Positions 1 to 6,671 of a stretch of DNA of 7,029 bases are shown here, one piece after another. Position numbers and translations under genes: made by a program. This stretch comes from an uncultured Clostridia bacterium (GTDB lineage Bacteria > Bacillota > Clostridia > Peptostreptococcales > Anaerovoracaceae), in assembly GCA_937889655.1 (NCBI GenBank), contig CALBZG010000135.1:1-7029 (forward strand). The letters run 5' to 3'. The notes under the pieces are model-generated. The model did not search any database. It saw only the letters and a list, made by a program, of their open reading frames with translations, and was not told where the DNA came from. Position 1 is the stretch's first letter, and every line of letters begins with the position of its first letter.

Positions 1-280
1 TATCGCCTCTCACTTTGCCTATGCACCGTCCCTTTTCAACTTTATCACCGTCAGTGAAATAAAATTCCGTTTCAACTTTCTCATCCAGCAATTCGAATAC
101 CCTTGCAAAAACCTGAAGTCCGCAAATGATGCCATCTCCCTTGCAGATCAGATCCACCTCGCCCTGCTTTGGATACGGCATAACACAATTTGTTGACAGA
201 TCCTCACTGGTGATGTCCTCTTTTAACGCTGATAGAATAAATGGATCGATATTCAGCTTCATGGTTGCCTTGTCAAACAT
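1..280 (-). CDS. nadC: Nicotinate-nucleotide pyrophosphorylase (quinolinate phosphoribosyltransferase), N-terminal part
   Basis: This is the first 93 codons of NadC; the rest lies beyond the left edge. NadC converts quinolinate and phosphoribosyl pyrophosphate to nicotinate mononucleotide, CO2 and pyrophosphate, the last step of the aspartate route to NAD. The visible part reads as the family's N-terminal domain: an opening like LNIDPFILSALKEDI, then EDLST, then a barrel-sandwich stretch with GEVDLICKGDGIICGL, and FTDGDKVEKG near the edge. The ATG at 280 is preferred over the in-frame ATG at 262 because an AGAGGA ribosome binding site sits about 8 bases before it. The gene begins 27 bases after the nadB stop, so it is the third gene of nadABC. 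The phosphate-binding C-terminal barrel and its catalytic residues are not in the window. The identification rests on my reading of the translation and the operon context, which agree. Confidence 0.92.
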   Translation of the reverse strand, partial: MFDKATMKLNIDPFILSALKEDITSEDLSTNCVMPYPKQGEVDLICKGDGIICGLQVFARVFELLDEKVETEFYFTDGDKVEKGRCIGKVRGD

Positions 281-307
281 TTCTATAGTCCTCTTCTCTT
301 TATTCAA

Positions 308-1615
308 TCAAGTTTCTTCAGATTTTTCCTCTTTATCGAGCCTTGCTATTTCATTTAAAACCAACTGCCGATATTCTTCGGCAAGCTTGTCAGACTCGCG
401 ATAATTGTCAAGATCGTATTCTTCATAAACCGATCCATCCGTCATCGTCACGATATATTTTTCTTCTATTTCTACCGCTGCACGTTTAGCAAAAACCAGG
501 CTTTCCAGAAGAGAGTTGCTGGCTAAACGGTTTCTTCCGTGAACTCCAGTACATGCAGTTTCTCCTATGGCATACAACTGCGCCATACTGGTTTTTCCAT
601 TATGATCAACCTTGATCCCCCCCATGAAATAGTGCTGGGCAGGGACCACCGGTATGCATTCTTTGGTCACGTCATACCCCATCTTTTTGCAGTGTTCAAC
701 AATGTTTGGAAAATGACTCAGCAATTCTTCTTCCGGAATAGTCCTAAGATCCTCCCAGACGAATTTCGTTTGATCTTTCTCCATTTGTTTCAATATTTCC
801 TTTGTCAGCAAATCCCTTGGAAGGAGCTCATCAACGAAGCGATTCATGTTCTTGTCGTATAGCTTTGCGCCTTCGCCCCTGACCGATTCAGAGATGAGGA
901 AACTCCTGTCCTCTTCCTTATCCGAGTATAAAGTGGTTGGGTGTATCTGGACATAATTAACGTCCTTAAGCTCTATGCCATGCTTTAAGGCTATTGCCAC
1001 CGAGTCCCCGGTCAGATGGCGGAAATTTGTAGAATGCTGATAAAGACCCCCGATCCCTCCAGTGGCTAAAACCGTATAATCAGCCTGGATCATAAAAACA
1101 TTTCCATCCTTATCTCTGGCAACCACTCCATAGCAGGTATTATCTTTGCTGATAATATCGATCATAGAGGTATATTCCATTAACTTCACGTTAGGCAGCT
1201 TGCTAACCTCTTCAAAGAGCTGACCGGTGATCTCTTCACCTGTAATATCCTGATGATAGAGGATCCTGTTGTCCGAATGCGCACCTTCCCTCGTAAATGC
1301 AAGACTTCCATTATCCTCCCTGTTAAAAACAACTCCATAGGATAATAGATCTTTAATAACATCTACTGAAGACCGGATCATGATCTCCACAGACTCCTGG
1401 TCATTTTCATAATGGCCTGCCTTCATCGTATCCTGAAAAAAGCTATCATAATCTTTCTCGTTTTTCATCATGCAGATACCACCCTGAGCGAGATAGGAGT
1501 CACTGCTTTCCACGTGGGATTTTGTAATTATTAAAACCGATTTGTCTTTGGGCAGATGCAACGCGCAATAAAGTCCCGCACACCCGCTTCCGACGATCAA
1601 AATATCCGTTTTCAT
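308..1615 (-). CDS. nadB: L-aspartate oxidase, short form
   Basis: This cytosolic FAD enzyme oxidises L-aspartate to iminoaspartate, which NadA then uses. In anaerobes fumarate is the likely electron acceptor (family knowledge). The 435 residues open with a dinucleotide-binding motif (ILIVGSGCAGL, about 5-15) followed by SYLAQGGI (40-47), which contacts FAD. Substrate-site residues expected for the family are present: H225 in HPTTLY, the ESVRGEGA segment (243-250), R267 in LPRDLL, H328 in PAQHYFMGG, and R363 in GRNRLASNSLLESLVF, where the adenine end of FAD is bound. The protein is about 100 residues shorter than the E. coli enzyme because most of the C-terminal helical domain is absent; only about 55 residues follow the last FAD motif. 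I believe this short form is common in Clostridia and not a truncation. A GAGGGG site lies 5 bases before the ATG. The gap to the nadA stop is 23 bases, so nadA and nadB are co-transcribed. Confidence 0.95.
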   Translation of the reverse strand: MKTDILIVGSGCAGLYCALHLPKDKSVLIITKSHVESSDSYLAQGGICMMKNEKDYDSFFQDTMKAGHYENDQESVEIMIRSSVDVIKDLLSYGVVFNREDNGSLAFTREGAHSDNRILYHQDITGEEITGQLFEEVSKLPNVKLMEYTSMIDIISKDNTCYGVVARDKDGNVFMIQADYTVLATGGIGGLYQHSTNFRHLTGDSVAIALKHGIELKDVNYVQIHPTTLYSDKEEDRSFLISESVRGEGAKLYDKNMNRFVDELLPRDLLTKEILKQMEKDQTKFVWEDLRTIPEEELLSHFPNIVEHCKKMGYDVTKECIPVVPAQHYFMGGIKVDHNGKTSMAQLYAIGETACTGVHGRNRLASNSLLESLVFAKRAAVEIEEKYIVTMTDGSVYEEYDLDNYRESDKLAEEYRQLVLNEIARLDKEEKSEET

Positions 1616-1638
1616 GCTATCCCCTCATCCAATTTCTT

Positions 1639-2538
1639 TTATTTCGCCAGTTCCAGCATTCTTTCAAGAGAGTTCAGTGCTTTGATCCGAACCTCTTCGC
1701 TGATCAACACTTCGTTATTTTCATTCTTTAATACATCCAAAACCTTATCTAACGTAACGAGTTTCATATCGGGGCAAATCTGAGCGGCACTGGCAGGATA
1801 AAATTTCTTTTCCGGATTTTTTGTTTTTAATTCGTAAAAAATACCGATTTCAGTTCCGATGATAAATTCTTCATTTTTGCTTTGCGTTGCATAGTCAATA
1901 ATTCCCGAAGTGCTTCCGATGAAATCCGCTTCCTTCAAAATATCCATTCTGCATTCCGGGTGCGCTAGAAACAATGCGCCCGGATGAGCTTTCTTCATAC
2001 TTTTTACACTTTCCAGACTGATCCGATCATGGATCGGACAATATCCATCGTTCAATATGATGTTTTTCTCCGGGACCTGCTCAGCTACATATCTGGCAAG
2101 ATTGCTGTCCGGAATAAAATATATGTTCTTTTCAGGTATTTTCTTTACTATTTTTACAGCATTGGACGATGTGACACATATGTCGGAATGCATTTTGATT
2201 TCGGCCGTAGAGTTGATATAACAAACGACCGCCAGATCATCATATGTATTCCTTATCTTCAAGATATTCTCGACTGACGCCATATGAGCCATCGGGCAGT
2301 CAGAAGAAAAATCAGGCATGAGGACCTTCTTTCCAGGATTCAATATTTTTGCGCTCTCCCCCATGAATTTCACGCCGCAAAAAACAATAATATCGGCTTC
2401 TGATTCAGCCGCTTTCTTACTGAGAAAATATGAATCTCCGACATAGTCTGCAATTTTTTGTACCTCATCGCTGACGTAGTAATGAGCTAAAATCACTGCA
2501 TTTTTTTCCTTTTTAAGTTTTTCTATCTCGCTAATCAC
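1639..2538 (-). CDS. nadA: Quinolinate synthase
   Basis: NadA condenses iminoaspartate with dihydroxyacetone phosphate to form quinolinate. It uses a 4Fe-4S cluster with one open coordination site and is therefore oxygen-sensitive. The 299 residues match the short bacterial and archaeal form, with three pseudo-symmetric domains. The three cluster cysteines expected for this form are C81 (SDCPMAHM), C167 (GYCPIH) and C255 (QICPDM). Other family motifs are ILAHYYVSDEVQ near 16-27 with H19, the YVGDSYFLS segment (32-40), FCGVKFMGESAKIL (53-66), and HPEC at 193-196 with H193 and E195. The start is GTG at 2538, chosen because AAAGGTGA lies 6 bases upstream; the nearby ATG at 2557 stops after three codons. 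It is the first gene of nadABC and sits about 70 bases downstream of a strong promoter. Confidence is high. Confidence 0.96.
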   Translation of the reverse strand: MISEIEKLKKEKNAVILAHYYVSDEVQKIADYVGDSYFLSKKAAESEADIIVFCGVKFMGESAKILNPGKKVLMPDFSSDCPMAHMASVENILKIRNTYDDLAVVCYINSTAEIKMHSDICVTSSNAVKIVKKIPEKNIYFIPDSNLARYVAEQVPEKNIILNDGYCPIHDRISLESVKSMKKAHPGALFLAHPECRMDILKEADFIGSTSGIIDYATQSKNEEFIIGTEIGIFYELKTKNPEKKFYPASAAQICPDMKLVTLDKVLDVLKNENNEVLISEEVRIKALNSLERMLELAK

Positions 2539-2544
2539 TTGTAT

Positions 2545-2552
2545 TCACCTTT
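2545..2552 (-). promoter_or_regulatory. Ribosome binding site that fixes the nadA GTG start
   Basis: The minus strand reads AAAGGTGA, close to the Shine-Dalgarno consensus, 6 bases before the GTG at 2538. It rules out the upstream ATG at 2557, which overlaps this region and runs into TGA after three codons. Confidence 0.85.
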
Positions 2553-2609
2553 CCATATGCAGATTGCCAAAGGCTCTGTGCCGTCATGAGCCCTGTTTGA
2601 TATTGCCTG

Positions 2610-2638
2610 ATTATAACATATGGATAGTCAACTGACAA
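2610..2638 (-). promoter_or_regulatory. Sigma-A type promoter of nadABC, with overlapping inverted repeat
   Basis: On the minus strand the -35 element is TTGTCA (2633-2638) and the -10 element is a perfect TATAAT (2610-2615), separated by exactly 17 bases. Transcription should start near 2602, leaving a 5' leader of about 65 bases before the nadA start. Inside the -35 and spacer there is a short inverted repeat, GTCA-2-TGAC (2627-2636). TTGTC-like half sites also recur just upstream (about 2639-2655). An operator placed here would block RNA polymerase. NiaR (YrxA) is the usual repressor of nad genes in Bacillota, but I cannot confirm that these bases match its motif, so that assignment is inference. 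Confidence 0.8.
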
Positions 2639-2686
2639 GACAATTATATTGACAATGAAAAATATTCTACAACAACTTTTACAACA

Positions 2687-2723
2687 AAATAGGAGTCTCG
2701 CTCTTATGCGAAAACTCCTATTT
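2687..2723 (-). terminator. Hairpin with T-run, probable second terminator upstream of nadA
   Basis: AAATAGGAGT (2687-2696) pairs perfectly with ACTCCTATTT (2714-2723), and the loop holds a smaller stem (TCGC with GCGA, 2698-2711). On the minus strand the last arm runs into TTTTGTTGT, a reasonable uridine tract. It lies between the rubrerythrin terminator and the nadA promoter. It may be a backup terminator, or it may end a short transcript from 2724-2812, where I see no convincing gene or promoter. The 315 bases between nadA and rubrerythrin hold this hairpin, the terminator at 2813-2845, the nadA promoter and a doubtful 19-codon frame at 2736-2795. Confidence 0.65.
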
Positions 2724-2812
2724 ATTGCCTTTATACTACTCTTCGATCCCTGTCCTAATCCATGCGTTATTTACAATGTCCAATTCAAATCTCACCGAGG
2801 TTTTCAGCCTAT

Positions 2813-2845
2813 AAGAAGAGCGGCTATTAAAAAGCCGCTCTTCTT
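2813..2845 (-). terminator. Intrinsic terminator of the rubrerythrin gene
   Basis: A perfect 13-base-pair stem is formed by AAGAAGAGCGGCT (2813-2825) and AGCCGCTCTTCTT (2833-2845), with a 7-base loop. It begins 9 bases after the rubrerythrin stop. On the minus strand the descending arm ends CTTCTT followed by ATAGG, so the T-run is short and the element may be leaky. Confidence 0.72.
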
Positions 2846-2854
2846 GATCGAGTC

Positions 2855-3349
2855 TTAATATTTTATGAACTTGGTTCCAGGAACGCCGCAGATACTGCAT
2901 TTTTCCGGAACGAATTTTTCAATATTGCCGCATACAGGACACAGATAATAAAATACTTCTTCAACATTGTCGATGTTTTCCAAAGCATCCTTGTAAAGAT
3001 TTGCGTGGACTTCTTCGGCTTTCATGGCAAATGTAAAGCTAATGGCTGCAGCTTTGTTTCCTTCCTCTTCCGCTGCCTTTAAAAAATCAGGATACATCTC
3101 CTTATATTCATGGGTCTCGCCTTCGATTCCGTCTTTCAGGTTATCCAGCGTCGAACCGATTTTACCTGCAACTTCAAAGTGCTTGAGGGCATGGATAGTC
3201 TCTGCATCCGAGGCCGCTTTAAAAAGTTTGGCCGCATTCAATTTGCCATCTTTCTCCGCCTGCTTTGCATAGGCTAAATACTTTCTGTTTGCCTGTGATT
3301 CTCCTGCGAACGCTTCCATAAGATTTGCCGGTGTTTTATTATCGCTCAT
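2855..3349 (-). CDS. rbr: Rubrerythrin
   Basis: Rubrerythrin is a cytosolic non-haem iron protein that reduces hydrogen peroxide to water with electrons that come from NAD(P)H through rubredoxin-type carriers. It protects anaerobes against oxygen exposure. The N-terminal ferritin-like four-helix part (about 1-130) carries the expected diiron ligands: E17 (FAGESQ), E50 and H53 (DAETIH), E78 and E81 (GETHEY), and E112 and H115 (EEVH). A rubredoxin-like tail follows with C137-P-V-C140 and C151-S-I-C154, a CX2C-X10-CX2C iron site. At 164 residues it is shorter than the 191-residue Desulfovibrio protein but both iron centres are complete. The ATG at 3349 has a perfect AGGAGG 7 bases upstream. It appears to be a single-gene unit, with a promoter region at about 3407-3443 and a terminator at 2813-2845. 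Control by the peroxide sensor PerR is common for such genes, but I see no clear PerR box. Confidence 0.96.
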   Translation of the reverse strand: MSDNKTPANLMEAFAGESQANRKYLAYAKQAEKDGKLNAAKLFKAASDAETIHALKHFEVAGKIGSTLDNLKDGIEGETHEYKEMYPDFLKAAEEEGNKAAAISFTFAMKAEEVHANLYKDALENIDNVEEVFYYLCPVCGNIEKFVPEKCSICGVPGTKFIKY

Positions 3350-3406
3350 TTCTCTTCCTCCTCTTATTCTTATAATTCTTTGATTATTAATTTATTTATT
3401 GTTAAT

Positions 3407-3443
3407 ATATTAATTTATTACAGCACAAAAAACAAGCGCACAA
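3407..3443 (-). promoter_or_regulatory. Probable rubrerythrin promoter region
   Basis: Two overlapping minus-strand candidates each have a 17-base spacer: TTGTGC (3438-3443) with TAATAA (3415-3420), and TTGTTT (3430-3435) with TAATAT (3407-3412). The second -10 lies inside the palindrome TTAATATATTAA (3402-3413), which could be an operator. The region is very AT-rich, so chance matches are likely and I cannot choose between them. Confidence 0.4.
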
Positions 3444-3457
3444 AGTGACTTTGTCAC
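3441..3457. repeat. Nested inverted repeats upstream of the rubrerythrin promoter
   Basis: Two short palindromes overlap: CAAAG-TGA-CTTTG (3441-3453) and GTGAC-TTT-GTCAC (3445-3457). They lie at the upstream edge of the candidate -35 element and just after the speE terminator, a position where an activator or repressor could act. I do not recognise the motif as the site of a known regulator. Confidence 0.35.
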
Positions 3458-3462
3458 CACCT

Positions 3463-3499
3463 AAAAAATACCTCTGCCAATTACCTGGCAGAGGTATTT
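3463..3499 (-). terminator. Strong intrinsic terminator of the speD-speE operon
   Basis: A perfect 14-base-pair stem is formed by AAATACCTCTGCCA (3466-3479) and TGGCAGAGGTATTT (3486-3499), with a 6-base loop. On the minus strand it is followed by a T-run (TATTTTTTAG). It lies 73 bases after the speE stop and separates that operon from the rubrerythrin gene. Confidence 0.92.
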
Positions 3500-3572
3500 C
3501 TATATACTAGGGTCGATTTCGATCAGATCTACTTCATTCAAACGCTATCGCCAACAATATCGATTAAACAGC

Positions 3573-4445
3573 TTAAACAGAAGCAAGGATCTCCTGAACG
3601 TAATTCGGTAGTGCGAAGGCGCCTCGATGCAGATCCGTACTATAATATTTTGTTTTCAGCCCAAGCTTGTTCCAGATTTCCGGTTTGAAGTCCGCTATCG
3701 GATCCAGTGTTTTAGAAGCAAAGCCGAAATACCAGTAACCGGATGCATAGGTTGGCGTGTTGAAGCCGTAAACCTTGGCGATAGGGAATGTTTCTTTAAT
3801 TTTTGCATGGGCCTTTTTCATTTCTTCAATGTCTCCATCAAAGAAAGCGCCTTCATGCTGGTTGATCAGTATGCCGTCTTTGGTCAGCACGCGATAGCAG
3901 TCCTTATAAAACTGAGTGGAGAAAAGGCTTTCTCCCGGGCCGGCGGGATCTGTTGAGTCGACCAGGATCAAATCATAAGAGCCATCCGGAGCTTCTTCCA
4001 CATATTTCAGTCCGTCACAGAACATCAGATTCATCCTTGGCTCCGTTTTATAAACGGATGACAGTGTCGGCATATGTTCTTCACAAACCCTAACAACTGC
4101 TTCGTCGATTTCCACCTGATCGATCTTCTCGATCCCGGCATATCTGGAAACCTCTCTGGCTGTGCCGCCATCTCCGCCCCCGATGATCAGTACATTTTTG
4201 ATTTCCGGATTTACAGCCATAGGCACATGAGAGATCATGTCATGGTAAACAAACTCATCCTTTTCTGTTACCTGGGTATATCCATCCAAAACCAGGAATA
4301 CACCAAAGGTGTCATTTTTGAACACCTGAACTTTTTGAAACGGAGACTGTTCCGTATGCAGAACTTCTCCGATCTTTAAGGATAATTTTACATCATCCTC
4401 CATATAATATTCCGAAAACCACAAATCGCTGTTTTTGATAAGCAT
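3573..4445 (-). CDS. speE: Spermidine synthase (polyamine aminopropyltransferase)
   Basis: SpeE transfers the aminopropyl group of decarboxylated S-adenosylmethionine to putrescine, giving spermidine and methylthioadenosine, in the cytosol. The 290-residue length is normal. A small N-terminal beta domain (about 1-60, with QVFKNDTFG and LVLDGYTQ) precedes a Rossmann methyltransferase-like domain. The nucleotide-binding GGGDGG lies at 89-94, followed by the acidic VEIDEAVV segment (111-118) that contacts ribose, then D144-G145. The signature DSTDP (163-167) supplies the catalytic aspartates D163 and D166. YHDM (67-70) and the tail segment FALPNYV fit the spermidine synthase group rather than a plain methyltransferase. 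GGAGG lies 8 bases before the ATG. The gene starts 33 bases after the speD stop, so the enzyme follows its co-substrate producer in one operon. Confidence 0.95.
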   Translation of the reverse strand: MLIKNSDLWFSEYYMEDDVKLSLKIGEVLHTEQSPFQKVQVFKNDTFGVFLVLDGYTQVTEKDEFVYHDMISHVPMAVNPEIKNVLIIGGGDGGTAREVSRYAGIEKIDQVEIDEAVVRVCEEHMPTLSSVYKTEPRMNLMFCDGLKYVEEAPDGSYDLILVDSTDPAGPGESLFSTQFYKDCYRVLTKDGILINQHEGAFFDGDIEEMKKAHAKIKETFPIAKVYGFNTPTYASGYWYFGFASKTLDPIADFKPEIWNKLGLKTKYYSTDLHRGAFALPNYVQEILASV

Positions 4446-4478
4446 TTGATCTTCCTCCGTTTCTCCATTAATCCGGTA

Positions 4479-5270
4479 TTAATCCGGCATATTTTTACCG
4501 TAAAAAACTTCATCCATTTCTTTGCGGACCTTAGATGTGATGACATTCAATTCGTCCTTGGTCAAATCGTCCACTGAAAAATTGAAAAAATAATTATCAA
4601 GATCGAAATTTCTTAACTTGCACTTTGTATGAAAAATATTCTCCTGGAATATGTTAACGTCGATGGTATAATACTGAGCCAGCAGATCCTTTCGAATATA
4701 ATCCTGAATCGAACTGATTTTATGGTCGATGAAAATCTTTTTGCCGTTTATCATTCTGGTGAAGCCGCGAACGCGATAGTCCAGTGTCATCATGTCCGCT
4801 CCAAAGCTCTCTATCAGATAATTCAGCGCCATCAACGGCGATATCTGACCGCAGGTCGAGACATCGATATCAGCCCTGAATGTACATACACCTCCATGAG
4901 GATTGTATTCAGGATAGGTATGTACCGTTATATGGCTTTTATCTAAATGCATCGCTACGGACGGATTGCCTGCTGGTATCGTATGGACTGCTGATTTGGG
5001 GGGTTCGCTCTGCTCGCAAATCAGTATCGTTACACTCGCTCCCTGCGGATCATAATCCTGCACAGCGACATTCAGGATCTTAGCCCCGATAATCTCGACA
5101 ACTTTGCTTAATATTTCAGTCAGTTTATCTGCATTATACATTTCGTCAATATATTCAATATAGGCCTTGCGGTCTGCAACCGATTTAGTATAGCAAATGT
5201 CATAAAGATTGAAGCTTAAAGTCTTTGTCAGATTATTAAATCCATGAAGTTTTATTCTTTTCTTACCCAA
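4479..5270 (-). CDS. speD: S-adenosylmethionine decarboxylase proenzyme, E. coli type
   Basis: SpeD decarboxylates S-adenosylmethionine to supply the aminopropyl donor for SpeE. The proenzyme cleaves itself between K111 and S112 (HLDKSHITVHTYPE), and S112 becomes the pyruvoyl cofactor. The processing and catalytic residues H117 and C140 (DVSTCG) are also present, at the same numbers as in the E. coli protein. The 263 residues resemble the long E. coli form from end to end, from KLHGFNNLTK near the start to YGKNMP at the end, and not the short form of about 120 residues found in Bacillus and Thermotoga. The start is TTG at 5270: it brings the N-terminus into register with the family and no in-frame ATG or GTG precedes it. 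The ribosome binding site is modest (GGGA about 5 bases away, or AAGGGA 12 bases away), so translation may be low. It is the first gene of speD-speE, with a promoter at about 5318-5326. Confidence 0.95.
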   Translation of the reverse strand: MGKKRIKLHGFNNLTKTLSFNLYDICYTKSVADRKAYIEYIDEMYNADKLTEILSKVVEIIGAKILNVAVQDYDPQGASVTILICEQSEPPKSAVHTIPAGNPSVAMHLDKSHITVHTYPEYNPHGGVCTFRADIDVSTCGQISPLMALNYLIESFGADMMTLDYRVRGFTRMINGKKIFIDHKISSIQDYIRKDLLAQYYTIDVNIFQENIFHTKCKLRNFDLDNYFFNFSVDDLTKDELNVITSKVRKEMDEVFYGKNMPD

Positions 5271-5317
5271 TAAAATCCCACATCCCTTCGCATAAGGTAT
5301 TGAACAATCAAACAGAT

Positions 5318-5326
5318 ATTATATCA
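5318..5326 (-). promoter_or_regulatory. Extended -10 promoter of speD-speE
   Basis: The minus strand reads TGATATAAT, a perfect -10 element with the TG extension one base upstream. At a 17-base distance the -35 position is only TTTATT, which is weak, as is usual for extended -10 promoters. Transcription would start near 5311, about 40 bases before the TTG start of speD. I see no clear terminator between the msrAB stop at 5364 and this promoter, so read-through from msrAB is also possible. Confidence 0.7.
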
Positions 5327-5363
5327 CAATAGATTTAAAAATAAAGACATATCTCAATTTTAT

Positions 5364-6671
5364 TTACAACAAATCCAAAAAGGCGCCATACCCCTTCTCT
5401 TCCATTTCCTCCTGGGGGATGAAAAGAATGGATGCGCTGTTGATGCAGTATCTCAATCCCCCGGATCCCTTCGGCCCGTCTGTGAATACATGCCCCAGAT
5501 GCGCATCGCCGGTTTTGCTTCTCACTTCCACCCTTCTCATGCCAAAGCTGGTGTCAGAAAGCTCGCGAATCAGTTCCGGACTGATCGGTTTTGAGAAGCT
5601 TGGCCAGCCGCAGCCTGACTCGAATTTGTCGCTTGAAACAAAAAGCGGCTCTCCGGTGGTCACATCGACATAAATGCCTTTTCTGAAGTTATTGAAATAT
5701 TCATTTCTGAATGGCGGCTCTGTTGCATTGTTCTGGGTCACATTATATTGAATATCGGTCAGGATTTTCTTCAATTCCTCTTTTGGTTTTTTGTTATAAA
5801 TCTTCCCGCCCTCAGCGGTGGTTTTGATACTTGAAAAATTCTTGGCCTTTTGGAACTTTTCTCGTCCAATATGACAATATCCTCCCGGGTTTTTATCCAG
5901 ATATTTCTGATGATATTTTTCTGCGGTATAATAGTTTTCCAGAGGCGAGACTTCGATAACAACTGGTTTTTTGTATTTTCTCTGCAGCCTTTCAAGAGAT
6001 CTCCGGATAACGGCAATATCCTCATTGTCAACGTAATAGATGCCTGTCCTATACTGGGTGCCTATATCATTTCCCTGCTTATTCATTGATAAAGGATCAA
6101 CGGCATCGTAATAAAGCTCAAGGATCTGTTCCAGACTGATTTGATCCGGATCATAAGAGATCTTGACTGTTTCCGCATGGTCTGTTTTTCTGTAGCATAC
6201 ATCCTCGTATGTCGGGTGCTGTGTTTTTCCGTTTGCATAACCGACTTCAGTGTTTGTGATCCCCTTCACCATCGATAGATACTTTTCAAGGCCCCAGAAA
6301 CATCCCCCCGCAAGATAAATTTCTTTCCATTCACCTCTATTTACAAAAGCCCTGTCATTTTCTTCGGCATTCATTTTTTCCTCGTTTCTGGCGTTTTCAT
6401 TTTGTTTGATCAGCCAGGAAAAAACATAATTTACGTTATCCTCTTCGATAACAGTGTGTGGGCTTATGATATTGAATTCCCCAGGCAGTCCTTTTTCCAC
6501 TGTCGCCAAATGGAAATGGCATGCAGCAATCCCCATATCTATTCTTTGAATATCATAAGCGAAGGCTTTGCTGTAGCCGGGATTTCTTGATTCATAAAAA
6601 TCAAATCCGCTGCTGGTCTTGATGATCCTCCATGGCTGTTTGTTTGAAGCCGAAGGCGCCAATCTAACCAT
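5364..6671 (-). CDS. msrAB: Nitroreductase fragment fused in frame to methionine sulfoxide reductase MsrA-MsrB
   Basis: MsrA reduces S-methionine sulfoxide and MsrB the R form, repairing oxidised proteins in the cytosol. Residues 1-90 of this 435-residue frame are the C-terminal half of a TM1586-type nitroreductase (MVRLAPSASNKQPWRIIK, then DIQRIDMGIAACHFHL). A linker follows, then MsrA (about 116-272) with catalytic C124 in AGGCFWG and a late C266 in GGYCHIG, and MsrB (about 295-435) with C354 in SGCGWPSF and catalytic C409 in RYCINSAS. The MsrB part lacks the zinc CXXC pairs. No signal peptide is visible. The ATG at 6671 has no ribosome binding site and lies inside conserved nitroreductase sequence. 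The internal ATG at 6374 has GAGG 5 bases upstream and would give a 336-residue MsrAB of normal size. I think 6374 is the main start and that the nitroreductase part is a remnant, though a true fusion protein cannot be excluded. Confidence 0.88.
   Translation of the reverse strand: MVRLAPSASNKQPWRIIKTSSGFDFYESRNPGYSKAFAYDIQRIDMGIAACHFHLATVEKGLPGEFNIISPHTVIEEDNVNYVFSWLIKQNENARNEEKMNAEENDRAFVNRGEWKEIYLAGGCFWGLEKYLSMVKGITNTEVGYANGKTQHPTYEDVCYRKTDHAETVKISYDPDQISLEQILELYYDAVDPLSMNKQGNDIGTQYRTGIYYVDNEDIAVIRRSLERLQRKYKKPVVIEVSPLENYYTAEKYHQKYLDKNPGGYCHIGREKFQKAKNFSSIKTTAEGGKIYNKKPKEELKKILTDIQYNVTQNNATEPPFRNEYFNNFRKGIYVDVTTGEPLFVSSDKFESGCGWPSFSKPISPELIRELSDTSFGMRRVEVRSKTGDAHLGHVFTDGPKGSGGLRYCINSASILFIPQEEMEEKGYGAFLDLL

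Noticed and set aside
2649..2858. A plus-strand frame of 69 codons between nadA and rubrerythrin
   Set aside because: It runs through both terminator hairpins and has no ribosome binding site; its translation shows no recognisable motif.
3500..3572. A short minus-strand frame after speE (TTG, about 13 codons, ending IEIDPSI)
   Set aside because: It is too short, has no ribosome binding site, and sits between the speE stop and its terminator; most likely 3' untranslated sequence.
5285..5297. A small hairpin (CCTT with AAGG) near the speD ribosome binding site as a riboswitch
   Set aside because: A 4-base stem is too weak, and the leader of about 40 bases is too short for a known polyamine or S-adenosylmethionine riboswitch.
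5771..6031. A minus-strand frame of 86 codons inside msrAB
   Set aside because: It lies wholly within the MsrA and linker coding sequence in another frame, and its translation resembles no protein; the msrAB frame has all the family motifs.
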